Positions 21,854 through 30,123 of a stretch of 64,000 nucleotides of DNA are shown here, one piece after another. The stretch comes from JAADJA01 sp963840975 (GTDB lineage: Bacteria; Bacteroidota; Bacteroidia; Bacteroidales; JAADJA01), in assembly GCA_963840975.1 (NCBI GenBank), contig CAWJBC010000003.1, positions 62,001-126,000 on the forward strand, read 5' to 3'. The translations under genes were made by a program, and so were the position numbers. The notes beneath the pieces were generated by a model, which saw only the letters and a list, made by a program, of their open reading frames with translations, had not been told where the DNA came from and made no database searches. Every line of letters begins with the position of its first letter. The first letter of the stretch is position 1.

Positions 21854-21922
21854 ATGATTTATGGAACCTTAAATGCCATTGGGACTAGCTTCTCAGAATA
21901 TCGTTTTTACTTCTCTGTATGA
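18962..21922 (+). CDS. Tandem-repeat segment of the giant beta-helix protein
   Basis: About 986 residues made of four units of exactly 241 residues (723 bp). Each unit contains NWQHIYMYGSGANNQGIGN-like, CKVLYAGASYGYAVYY, NNSFLNCDTYGVYA and NTGSGNTINAFGISGTIDQN segments, plus a calcium-loop-like GGDLNGDGDATTPAKGNW. These are right-handed parallel beta-helix turns with polymorphic-outer-membrane-protein-like character. The ATG at 18962 lies inside a repeat (the same codon recurs as internal Met), so it is unlikely to be a true start; real coding in this frame begins near 18897. The frame ends out of phase at 21922 because of an extra C near 21889. Antisense open frames in this stretch are shadows of the repeat. 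Confidence 0.8.
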   Translation: MIYGTLNAIGTSSQNIVFTSLYDDSYGGDLNGDGDATTPAKGNWQHIYMYGSGANNQGIGNMDYCKVLYAGASYGYAVYYSYSDDGYFTNSLIQYSDYAGLQADYDTLTVTNNSFLNCDTYGVYATGATLNLDNCIFNNNGSHGIFSNSGGELQINNCQFNNNAGYAANLNTINIKTYTGNTGSGNTINAFGISGTIDQNLALSQSICGFPYVLIGATTLTTNHILTIPAGEVIKNWSGSLMIYGTLNAIGTSSQNIVFTSLYDDSYGGDLNGDGDATTPAKGNWQHIYMYGSGANNQGIGNMDYCKVLYAGASYGYAVYYSYSDDGYFTNSLIQYSDYAGLQADYDTLTVTNNSFLNCDTYGVYATGATLNLDNCIFNNNGSHGIFSNSGGELQINNCQFNNNAGYAANLNTINIKTYTGNTGSGNTINAFGISGTIDQNLALSQSVCGFPYVLIGTTTQTANHILTIPAGEVIKSLNGSLTINGTLNAIGTASQNIIFTSLYDDTHGGDLNGDGNATSPAKGNWQHIYFYGNGSTNQGIGNMDYCKVLYAGATYGYAVYYSYSDDGYFTNSLIQYSDYAGLKADYDTLTVTNNSFLNCDTYGVYATDATLNLDNCIFNNNGSHGILSNSGGELQINNCQFNNNAGYAANLNTINIKTYTGNTGSGNTINAFGISGTIDQNLALSQSVCGFPYVLIGTTTQTANHILTIPAGEVIKSLNGSLTINGTLNAIGTASQNIIFTSLYDDTHGGDLNGDGNATSPAKGNWQHIYMYGSGANNQGIGNMDYCKVLYAGASYGYAVYYSYSDDGYFTNSLIQYSDYAGLQADYDTLTVTNNSFLNCDTYGVYATGATLNLDNCIFNNNGSHGIFSNSGGELQINNCQFNNNAGYAANLNTINIKTYTGNTGSGNTINAFGISGTIDQNLALSQSVCGFPYVLIGTTTQTANHILTIPAGEVIKNWSGSLMIYGTLNAIGTSFSEYRFYFSV

Positions 21923-24900
21923 TGATACCTATGGAGGCGACCTCAACGGAGATGGAGATGCAACTACTCCCGCCAAAGGTAACTGGCAACACATTTATAT
22001 GTACGGAAGCGGTGCAAACAACCAGGGTATCGGTAACATGGATTATTGTAAAGTGCTGTATGCCGGGGCTACGTACGGATATGCTGTTTATTACTCTTAT
22101 TCCGATGCCGGGTACTTTACCAACAGCCTTATTCAATACAGCGATAATGCAGGGTTACAAGCTGATAACACTACAATGTATGTTAGGGGTAACAACTTCC
22201 TTGATAATGATACTTATGGGGTATATATTTCCGGTTCGCTTGTTCCCAATCTCGGAGAAGATAATCTGGCAAATGCAGGGCTAAATACATTTGCCAATAA
22301 TAACGGAGGAAATTTTCAGCTTTTCAATGGAACTTATCAGGTGATCAATGCATATTACAACGACTGGGGCTATTACACCGAATCAGGAATAGATGCCCAT
22401 ATTTATGATGATGATGAAAATGCCTCTTATGGCGAGGTGATGTTCAATCCCTGGTACGATCCATCCAATCCTCCTTTTGAAGTTAACTTTGGAGCCGATA
22501 CCCTTTGGGGGGAAGCACCTTTGGCTGTTCAGTTTACCGATTCAACTTTGTTTGCTGCCAACTACTGGGAATGGGATTTTGAAAATGATGGTATCGTAAA
22601 TACTTATGATCAAAACCCGGAACATATGTATTTTGATGGCGGATTGTATTCTGTAAAACTTAAAGCTTCAAATGGAGTAGCCACAGATTCACTGATTAGA
22701 ACAGATTATATCAACATTACACCCAACCAGCATTTGCGTTCTTATGCTTTGGGTTTTGACGGGGTGGATGATTTTGTGGAAGTTCCAAATTTCATTTATC
22801 CCGATGACCTGACCATTGAAGCCTGGATAAACCCTGTGGATCTATCTTACATACAAGAGATCATTTATTTCATCGGTGACCATAGTGTCCAGTTCAGAAT
22901 GGATCCTGAAGGTATCATTGTTTTTGGTGAATATAATAACGAAAACTGGAACTACGTAAATTCAGAACCAGGATTGATATATTTAAACCAATGGAACCAT
23001 TTAGCAGTAACCAAAGCCGGTGACCAGGTCAATCTATTCATAAATGGTGTTCAGGCTGGTTATTCACAATTTGATAACAATCCGCAAATTTCAACAATGT
23101 TTTTCGGAACCCGCAGCAATGCTATGGATCGCTGTTTTTCAGGCTCTATTGATGAAGTCAGGATTTGGTCAACAGCCTTATCACAATCTGAAATTCGGGC
23201 TAATATGACCAATTACCTTAACGGAAGTGAAACAGACCTATTGGCTTACTACAGGTTAAATGATGTTGCCGGCCAAACCGGATATGACTTTTCAGGCCAC
23301 GGTTATAGTGCAACGCTTGGGTCAACAGAGGGTACAGATAACAATGATCCGTTATGGATACAAACCAACTGGCCTTATGACACTTATTTATTAGCTGATT
23401 TTACTTCTGACCTGATTTACGGAAATGCGCCACTTGATGTTCAGTTTTTTGATTTCTCAATGAATGAACCCGAAACATGGCAATGGGATTTTGATTCCGA
23501 TGGAAATACTGACTCTTACGACCAGAACCCATTCTGGACATTTGGGTTGCCTGGGGTTTATACAGTTTCTCTGGTAGTTTCAAAAGGAGTTGAAACAGAT
23601 ACGATCGTGAAATATGATTATATATACGTTGATGATCCCATTCCGATGACCATTGCCCAGGCGCGTTTGGAGCCACTGGGAACCATCGTGACCATTGAAG
23701 GTATTGTTACATGTGGCAATGAGTACGGGAACCTACATTTTATCCAGGATCAAACTGCGGGAGCAGGAATCTACGGTCCAAATGTTTCTGACCTGCGAAT
23801 GGGAGATTTACTATTAATCCAGGGAGAAACAACGGAATTCAATGGTTTGTTCGAATTGATCAACACCAGCTATTACCATATCATGTCAAATAATAACCCC
23901 ATGCCGGAGCCACAACTGGTAAGCATTAGCGGCTTAGGTGAAGATTACGAAGCTGAAGTTGTCAGGATCAATGGCGTAGACTTTCCATATGGCGGGAACA
24001 GCTTGTTTGGTGGAACTGATTATGACATTATTGACATTACAGGAACCACTCATTTCAGGTTGCATAATAATTCTAATCTGGTTTTCCAAAGAGCACCGGA
24101 AAACACGGTTTCTATTACCGGAATTTGTGTTAACCGTGCGGATGATAATGGGTTTGAATATGGCATTTACCCCAGGGATTATGGCGATTTGATTTACAAT
24201 GAAATTATTGATTTTGAAAATCAGGCTACCGGGTTTACCAAACGCTATTCATTTGTCAATAGCATGTCTGTTGTAAATGAAAACGTAGTTTGGGCGACAG
24301 CCAAAGATGGTAAAAACCAAACGCTTGTAAATGAATTTACCCGGACAACCGATGGTGGAGCTACCTGGCAAAGTGGGATTATAACCAACCATGATGGCCT
24401 TCAAACAGGAAGTATTTGCGCTGTGGATGCTAACAATGCCTGGGTATCGTCTTATCGGTATTGGGGTGAAAATCCACAAGGTATTTATCATACTTCCGAT
24501 GGTGGGGCTACATGGAATCATCAGGCTTCTGCATTATTTGATCAAAGTACGGGAGGATTCCCAAATTCAGTTTATTTCTGGGATGTAAATAACGGGGTTT
24601 GTATGGGCGATCCCAGTGGAGGCTACTATGAAGTTTATACAACTGCTGATGGAGGGAACTCATGGGTGCGAGTTGCCCAAAGTAACATTCCTGATCCCAT
24701 CGCAGATGAATATGGTCAATCAGATTTATTTAGCGTTGTTGGAAACACCATTTGGTTTCCAACAAATAAAGGACGTATTTATAAATCCATTGATATGGGA
24801 CTTAACTGGACAACCGTTCAATCCCCATTGAATAGTTATTGCATAGTGGAGTTTAAAAATCAAAATGAAGGATTGCTGCTTTCCCAATATAATTGGGAAA

Positions 24901-26570
24901 GCTATGGGACGATGGATGGAGGTGCTTCATGGAACCAGATTTTCTTTACAGGGGATATACACCCTACTGATCTGGAATACATTCCGGGCACCCTTGGGAC
25001 TTACGTAAATACGGGCAATAACGGTTCGGATGCAGGTGCAAGCTATACCCTCGATAACGGCCTCACCTGGCAATATTTCCCCGAAACCCATGGAGTTCTA
25101 TTGTCGGAAACAGATTGGGTAAGTCCAACCACCGGATTTTTTGGGGCTAACAATGTGGATGCAACTGAAGGTGGTATGTGGAAATACAACGGTTTTGGAG
25201 TCGGCTATTCCATTGCCTGGGATCCAGCCAATCCCACAGAAAATGACATGATCACCATCACGATTACCAACCCGGCGGCAACGCCCTGGTTGCATTGGGG
25301 TGTGAATGATGCGAATTTTATGTGGCAAACACCCGACAATGTTTACTGGCCCGCAGGAAGTATATTTGTTGATCCGGCAATTCAATCACCATTCAACGGT
25401 CCTGATGCCAATAATACTTACACCCTGCAAATTGGTCCTTTCAACGATCCTGCTCAAATTGTTGACAGGCTCGCCTTTGTTATTTATTTCGAAAACAACA
25501 CCTGGGATAACAATAATGGGGCAGATTACCACATCAACATTGAGCATCTTGTGCCCTACCAGGTTACCTGGGAACCTGAATTCCCGACAGAAAACGATGC
25601 CATTACAATTACTGCCGGACCTGTTTCGGTAGGTGGCAATTTGCACTGGGGTATTGAAAACAATGGCTGGGGCTGGCAAACGCCCGATATTTCATACTGG
25701 CCGGCTGGTTCATTCCTATTTGAAGGAGGCCCTGCCATTCAATCACCATTTACTGGTCCGGATGAAAATGGGATGATCACCATCACACTGCTTCCATTCA
25801 ACAATCCGGTTCAAACAGTAGATGCTGTTAATTTTGTTCTGAATTTTTATGATGACACCTGGGATAACAACAATGGGAATAATTATTATATTCCCATTTC
25901 GCATCCGGCAACGATACAGGTTGATGTTACGGTCTTCCTTGAAGGCCCTTACAATGGAACCGATATGAATACTGACCTGAATGCTATCATCCCGCTCCAG
26001 CAAACCTTAACTTTCATAGGGTATGATGGGCCGGAAGAAGTTCCTGAAATCCCCAATACAGATATTGTTGATTGGATTGGCATTGAGTTACGTGATGCAA
26101 CGGATGTTAATTCTGCTACAGCAGAAACAGCCATTGGCGGAGGGGCATTCTTCCTATTGAAAGACGGAAGCATCGTCGGGCTTGATGGAAGTTCAGTACC
26201 TGCATTCGATATACAAATCACCAACCAATTGTTTGTTGTGATATGGCACCGGAATCACCTGCCGGCTATGTCCCAATATTCATTAGCAGAATCAGGTGGG
26301 ATTTACACCTATGATTTTACAACTTCTGCCGGTCAGGTTTATGGTGATAATCAAAGCGACCTGGGAAATGGGAAATGGGGAATGATTGGTGGCGATGCCA
26401 ATGTTGATGGAACCATTAACGAACTTGATGGAACAGAAATCTGGTATCCGCAGACTGGTCAATCTGGTTATTTCCAGGGTGATGCAAATATGGACATGCA
26501 GGTTGATAATAAAGATAAGAATGATGTTTGGTTCGGCAATTATGGAAAATTTGAAATGTTGCCTGAATAA
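21873..26570 (+). CDS. C-terminal part of the giant beta-helix protein with PKD, LamG, BNR-like, CBM-like and recurrent C-terminal modules
   Basis: A 1565-residue frame; true coding starts just after the extra C near 21889, continuing the repeat frame. Order: last beta-helix turns (to about 200), PKD (about 202-285), LamG (about 290-480, LGFDGVDDFVEV, FSGSIDEVRIW), PKD (about 505-585), OB-fold-like nucleic-acid/ligand domain (about 591-770, GTIVTIEGIVTCGNEYG), YCF48/BNR-like propeller (about 787-1100, TTDGGATW repeated), and two similar beta-sandwiches (about 1111-1345, WDPANPTENDMITI and WEPEFPTENDAITI) reminiscent of starch-binding X25/CBM26 modules. The recurrent module follows from about 1349 (FLEGPYNGTDMNTDLN, VVIWHRNHLPAM, GDANVDGTINELD, terminus MLPE). 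Secreted; likely polymer-binding adhesin. The start at 21873 is out of the repeat context and should not be trusted. Confidence 0.85.
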   Translation: MPLGLASQNIVFTSLYDDTYGGDLNGDGDATTPAKGNWQHIYMYGSGANNQGIGNMDYCKVLYAGATYGYAVYYSYSDAGYFTNSLIQYSDNAGLQADNTTMYVRGNNFLDNDTYGVYISGSLVPNLGEDNLANAGLNTFANNNGGNFQLFNGTYQVINAYYNDWGYYTESGIDAHIYDDDENASYGEVMFNPWYDPSNPPFEVNFGADTLWGEAPLAVQFTDSTLFAANYWEWDFENDGIVNTYDQNPEHMYFDGGLYSVKLKASNGVATDSLIRTDYINITPNQHLRSYALGFDGVDDFVEVPNFIYPDDLTIEAWINPVDLSYIQEIIYFIGDHSVQFRMDPEGIIVFGEYNNENWNYVNSEPGLIYLNQWNHLAVTKAGDQVNLFINGVQAGYSQFDNNPQISTMFFGTRSNAMDRCFSGSIDEVRIWSTALSQSEIRANMTNYLNGSETDLLAYYRLNDVAGQTGYDFSGHGYSATLGSTEGTDNNDPLWIQTNWPYDTYLLADFTSDLIYGNAPLDVQFFDFSMNEPETWQWDFDSDGNTDSYDQNPFWTFGLPGVYTVSLVVSKGVETDTIVKYDYIYVDDPIPMTIAQARLEPLGTIVTIEGIVTCGNEYGNLHFIQDQTAGAGIYGPNVSDLRMGDLLLIQGETTEFNGLFELINTSYYHIMSNNNPMPEPQLVSISGLGEDYEAEVVRINGVDFPYGGNSLFGGTDYDIIDITGTTHFRLHNNSNLVFQRAPENTVSITGICVNRADDNGFEYGIYPRDYGDLIYNEIIDFENQATGFTKRYSFVNSMSVVNENVVWATAKDGKNQTLVNEFTRTTDGGATWQSGIITNHDGLQTGSICAVDANNAWVSSYRYWGENPQGIYHTSDGGATWNHQASALFDQSTGGFPNSVYFWDVNNGVCMGDPSGGYYEVYTTADGGNSWVRVAQSNIPDPIADEYGQSDLFSVVGNTIWFPTNKGRIYKSIDMGLNWTTVQSPLNSYCIVEFKNQNEGLLLSQYNWESYGTMDGGASWNQIFFTGDIHPTDLEYIPGTLGTYVNTGNNGSDAGASYTLDNGLTWQYFPETHGVLLSETDWVSPTTGFFGANNVDATEGGMWKYNGFGVGYSIAWDPANPTENDMITITITNPAATPWLHWGVNDANFMWQTPDNVYWPAGSIFVDPAIQSPFNGPDANNTYTLQIGPFNDPAQIVDRLAFVIYFENNTWDNNNGADYHINIEHLVPYQVTWEPEFPTENDAITITAGPVSVGGNLHWGIENNGWGWQTPDISYWPAGSFLFEGGPAIQSPFTGPDENGMITITLLPFNNPVQTVDAVNFVLNFYDDTWDNNNGNNYYIPISHPATIQVDVTVFLEGPYNGTDMNTDLNAIIPLQQTLTFIGYDGPEEVPEIPNTDIVDWIGIELRDATDVNSATAETAIGGGAFFLLKDGSIVGLDGSSVPAFDIQITNQLFVVIWHRNHLPAMSQYSLAESGGIYTYDFTTSAGQVYGDNQSDLGNGKWGMIGGDANVDGTINELDGTEIWYPQTGQSGYFQGDANMDMQVDNKDKNDVWFGNYGKFEMLPE

Positions 26571-26635
26571 ACTTCGAACTTGAAATATTGAACTAAATAC
26601 ATCTTCGCAAATCCCGAATATCGGGGATCCCAATG

Positions 26636-26680
26636 ACCCCGTTTTCCTTTATTTTTTGAGGAAAATGGGGTTTTATTTTA
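26636..26680 (+). terminator. Rho-independent terminator
   Basis: ACCCC.TTTTCCT (26636-26648) pairs with AGGAAAA.GGGGT (26659-26671), followed by TTTATTTTA. It lies 66 bp after the giant beta-helix gene. Confidence 0.75.
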
Positions 26681-26825
26681 TCAGGCCCAAATAAGGCAAA
26701 ATAAATGCTAAATGGAGTATTGGTTGCGAAATCTGGTTGTTGTAACGAATCCTATGGAGAAATGGATTAACGGTGCTTTTAGGTACAATGACATAACCAA
26801 ATAAGGAAAATCCCGTAACAACATA

Positions 26826-26854
26826 TTGTTCTTTTAATGTTTATCTTATATTTG
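26826..26854 (+). promoter_or_regulatory. Probable Bacteroidota promoter for the C10 peptidase
   Basis: TTG (26826-26828), 18 nt, TATATTTG (26847-26854), a complete TAnnTTTG match. The predicted leader to the ATG at 26919 is about 57 nt. Confidence 0.6.
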
Positions 26855-26918
26855 CAACTTCTCGTTACCTTAAATTTGTCAGTGGTAGTTAAAAGCACAT
26901 TCTCTTAAAAAATTTTCT

Positions 26919-29429
26919 ATGAAAAAAATTTCACTTTTTCTTTTGTTATTTATCAGCAGTTTTTCTTTTCTCAAAGCAGAAATTGTAAATCCTGAAAGTG
27001 CAGCAAAGGCGGCAAAAAATCACTTTTCCAATTATTCGCAAGGTATTGAGTACAGCAGTATTTCATTGGAATTAGCCTTTACAAGGACTGTAAATGGAAA
27101 TGCTGTTTTTTATGTATTTAATGTAGGCGACAATGAAGGATTTGTGATTGTTTCGGCAGAGGACAATGTTTATCCCATATTAGGTTATGCGTTTAATGGC
27201 AGTTATGAAAATCAGAAGAGTTTAATTGCTGCCAATTTTAATTATTGGATGGATAACTATACTGATCAAATTGTTTATGCACGGGATAATTCACTTCAGG
27301 CCGATGAAAACATTTCAACATCCTGGAGCAATTTACTGGAAGCCAAACCCATCCCCAAGAATTTTGAGAGTGTAGATCCATTACTAACAACACTATGGGA
27401 TCAGGGAACTTATTACAATCAACTTTGCCCCGCAGATGCCGGTGGTCCGGGCGGGCATGTTTGGGCGGGTTGTGTCGCAACTGCTATGAGTCAGGTAATG
27501 AAATATCATAACTATCCGGCTCAGGGAACAGGATCTCATTCCTATAATTGTGCGGGTTACGGCATACAATCAGCTGACTTTGGTGCTACAACCTACAACT
27601 GGTCCGCTATGCCAAACCAGGTAAATTCAAGTAATTTATCAGTGGCAACACTTCTATACCATTTGGGAGTTTCGGTTGATATGCAATACTCACCCAGTGG
27701 GTCAGGTGCATTTAGTTCCGATGCCAGGGATGCACTGGTAGAATATTTTGGATACTCTCCGAATGCCCAATTATTGCCAAAAAACAGTTTCCCGATTGAA
27801 ACATTTACTAGTAAAATCAAAAACGAACTAAACCTGAACAGACCTGTGTACTATAGTGGTTCGGGAAGTGCCGGCGGACATGCTTTTGTTTGTGATGGCT
27901 ACCAGGGGAACGATTATTTTCATTTCAACTGGGGTTGGAGCGGGTATGCCAACGGATATTTTTATCTGAATAATCTAAATCCGGGAGGGACTCCGTTTAA
28001 CCAGGGACAGGCTGCAATGTTTTATGTTTATCCCGAAGGATCAGCAACACTTGCCGGGCCGGAAAACTTTACCGGTGAAATAATAAATGATGATGTTTCA
28101 CTTGCCTGGGATGCCCCGGCCGGGAAAGCTCTGCTTGGCTACAACATCTATCGGAATAATACAATAATAGAATATACCGGCAACACCGAATATATGGACA
28201 TGAATCCGGTGCAGGGAAGTTATACCTACTATATTTGCGCTGTTTATGATGAAGGGGAATCATTCCCATCCGGATCGGTTTCCATTTTTATTGGTGGCGG
28301 CATTACCACAGTGTATGAAGATAACTTTGAAGCATACACCTCAGGAGGACAATTGGCTTGTCAAAATTCAACTGATTGGACAACCTGGAGCAATACTCCC
28401 TGTTCAACTGAAGATTGTTATATTTCATCGGTAGTAACCTTCGAAGGTTCAAATGCAGTAATTATACAAGGTGTAAATGATGTGGTAAAATTAATTGATA
28501 ACTATACTGAAGGATTATATAAGATTAGTTTTCAAATAAATGTTCCGGCAGGCTTCCTTGGCTATTTTAATACATTACAGCTTTTTAACGGAGCAAGCAG
28601 CGAGTGGGGAATGCAGGTGTTTTTTAACGAAAATGGGGTAGGCTCCATTGATGGCGGAGGTGAAGGTGCAGCATCTTTTACCTATTCATACGATACCTGG
28701 ATGTACAATGAGGTAATTATTGACCTGAATAACGACTGGGCAGAATATAAACTTGATGGTAATTCTGTTCATGGATGGCAATGGAGCATTGGATCGTTCG
28801 GACAGGGTTCGCTCAACCAGCTTGGAGGAGTTAATTTTTATGCCTGGGCAGGCAAAGGGAAGGGTACCCCAAAATATTATGTTGACGACTTTTTGATTGA
28901 AGAATTTGGGGAGCTACAGCTATTGCCGCCATTGAATTTTACTTTAAATGTGGCTTTTGAAAACATTCAATTAACCTGGGATGCACCAGTCGGTAAAGGA
29001 CTATTAGGATATAATATATATTACTCGTTTAACGGAGGTGATTTTAACTTATTGGCAAATACTTCTGAGACTTCGTATATAATTGAATCTCCCGGAAACG
29101 GTCTTCATTCTTATTATTTAAGGGCAGTTTATGATGAGGGGGAATCGGATGCCACAATTATCCAGGAGGTATTGTTAACAGCTACGAATGAGTTTGAATC
29201 AGCAAAAGTAAATCTATTTCCAAATCCTGCTGATAATACTGTGTTTCTAAATTCAGATAAACCGATATCTTCGATCAAGCTTTATAACTACAATGGCCAG
29301 GTTTTGATACAGAAAGATATAAATGATAATTTCTATCAATTAAATATTTCAGAATTGATTCAAGGCATCTATTTTATAAAGATAGAAACAGGGAATAGGA
29401 CGATTTCAAGGCAATTCATCAGGAAATAA
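26919..29429 (+). CDS. Secreted C10 (streptopain-like) cysteine peptidase with T9SS sorting domain
   Basis: An 836-residue secreted peptidase. Signal peptide 1-20; an inhibitory Spi-like propeptide (about 22-125, FVIVSAEDNVYPILGYA); a C10 catalytic domain (about 145-375) with nucleophile Cys185 in WAGCVATAMSQVM and catalytic His321 in GGHAFVCDG, followed by the expected FHFNWGWSG. Two FN3-like domains flank a beta-sandwich of about 190 residues (about 380-755). A type A T9SS C-terminal sorting domain is seen at about 765-836 (NLFPNPADNTVFLN, terminus RQFIRK). Family members such as streptopain, and the Bacteroides C10 peptidases, cleave host or environmental proteins. Export is expected by Sec then T9SS with surface attachment. 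It is monocistronic with its own promoter. Confidence 0.95.
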   Translation: MKKISLFLLLFISSFSFLKAEIVNPESAAKAAKNHFSNYSQGIEYSSISLELAFTRTVNGNAVFYVFNVGDNEGFVIVSAEDNVYPILGYAFNGSYENQKSLIAANFNYWMDNYTDQIVYARDNSLQADENISTSWSNLLEAKPIPKNFESVDPLLTTLWDQGTYYNQLCPADAGGPGGHVWAGCVATAMSQVMKYHNYPAQGTGSHSYNCAGYGIQSADFGATTYNWSAMPNQVNSSNLSVATLLYHLGVSVDMQYSPSGSGAFSSDARDALVEYFGYSPNAQLLPKNSFPIETFTSKIKNELNLNRPVYYSGSGSAGGHAFVCDGYQGNDYFHFNWGWSGYANGYFYLNNLNPGGTPFNQGQAAMFYVYPEGSATLAGPENFTGEIINDDVSLAWDAPAGKALLGYNIYRNNTIIEYTGNTEYMDMNPVQGSYTYYICAVYDEGESFPSGSVSIFIGGGITTVYEDNFEAYTSGGQLACQNSTDWTTWSNTPCSTEDCYISSVVTFEGSNAVIIQGVNDVVKLIDNYTEGLYKISFQINVPAGFLGYFNTLQLFNGASSEWGMQVFFNENGVGSIDGGGEGAASFTYSYDTWMYNEVIIDLNNDWAEYKLDGNSVHGWQWSIGSFGQGSLNQLGGVNFYAWAGKGKGTPKYYVDDFLIEEFGELQLLPPLNFTLNVAFENIQLTWDAPVGKGLLGYNIYYSFNGGDFNLLANTSETSYIIESPGNGLHSYYLRAVYDEGESDATIIQEVLLTATNEFESAKVNLFPNPADNTVFLNSDKPISSIKLYNYNGQVLIQKDINDNFYQLNISELIQGIYFIKIETGNRTISRQFIRK

Positions 29430-29471
29430 GCGTTGATTCTCAAACCTTCCCGATTCCAGTTTCTGCTGTGA

Positions 29472-29648
29472 GAAAACATACGATCTGTGAGGCAGGTTGC
29501 AGTTATTTTGAACACAGGAAATATCGTTGATAAGGTTGTAACCTCTTTTTTTCATAAAGATTATACATTGTCCAATAATCTGTATTTGATTATTTGCCAA
29601 CGGAATCATTTGCCAGTGATGTTGCCAATTGCTTTGACTATTACATAA
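29472..29648 (+). pseudogene. Decayed fragment of the recurrent C-terminal module
   Basis: Translating 29472-29645 gives a continuous frame in which RSVRQVAVIL, LSNNLYLI and CQRNHLPVMLPIALT line up with the RIARQAGFVL, ITNNLFAI and WHRNHLPAMS-type core of the recurrent module. Stops bound it on both sides, and there is no start codon or calcium-loop tail. It begins about 40 bp after the C10 peptidase stop. It looks like the remnant of a deleted or recombined paralogous gene. Confidence 0.55.
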
Positions 29649-30068
29649 ATCACTTCGGTATCATTGTCTTTTTGAACCCCATAGGAAGATAGATCACATA
29701 GAAATCCACACAGATTTGCTGGTATCCGGCTTTATGAAGCCTATTGTGCATTTGCAGTAAAGTAACCTTTTATGATTTTTCGGAGTTGACCTGAAACTTC
29801 AAACTTGAGTCCACTCCGAAAAGACAAACAGGTCGTCATTGCGAGGGCGAAGCCCGAAGCAATCTGTTGATTTCCAACAACAAAAGATTGCTTCGCTACG
29901 CTTGCAATGACGACAAATTACTTTTCGGAGTGGACTCAAACTTTGAACCTAAACATTACGACATCTTCGCAAATAACCTGCCTGCCATTGCAAAGGAGAT
30001 AACATCATCTGGCAGGTATACATATTACGACAGCCCATTTTTAATAAAGGAAATTGGACTTTTTTTTA
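29649..30068 (+). other. Intergenic region with palindromic element, no gene
   Basis: Contains the nested inverted repeat listed separately and an 80-codon open frame (29867-30109) that starts inside that repeat and reads across it. I do not consider the frame a gene. No tRNA or terminator with a T-tract was found. Confidence 0.6.
29805..29939. repeat. Nested palindromic intergenic element (MITE/REP-like)
   Basis: Outer perfect 19-bp arms TTGAGTCCACTCCGAAAAG (29805-29823) and its complement (29921-29939) enclose a second pair GTCGTCATTGC (29832-29842)/(29904-29914) and a third, GAAGCAATCT (29856-29865)/(29885-29894). The inner parts recur at 57040-57130, so this is a dispersed family. Confidence 0.85.
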
Positions 30069-30101
30069 TTTTGATTCTTTTGGAAATTTACTTTATCTTA
30101 G
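30069..30101 (+). promoter_or_regulatory. Probable Bacteroidota promoter for the hybrid kinase
   Basis: TTTTG (30069-30073), 20 nt, TATCTTAG (30094-30101), seven of eight -7 bases. The predicted start near 30108 leaves about 16 nt before the ATG at 30124. Confidence 0.5.
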
Positions 30102-30123
30102 TAAACTAATATTTCCCTGCAAA

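Noticed and set aside
29867..30109. 80-codon plus-strand open frame
   Set aside because: It starts inside the nested palindrome and reads through its right arm; its hydrophobic end overlaps the promoter region of the hybrid kinase.
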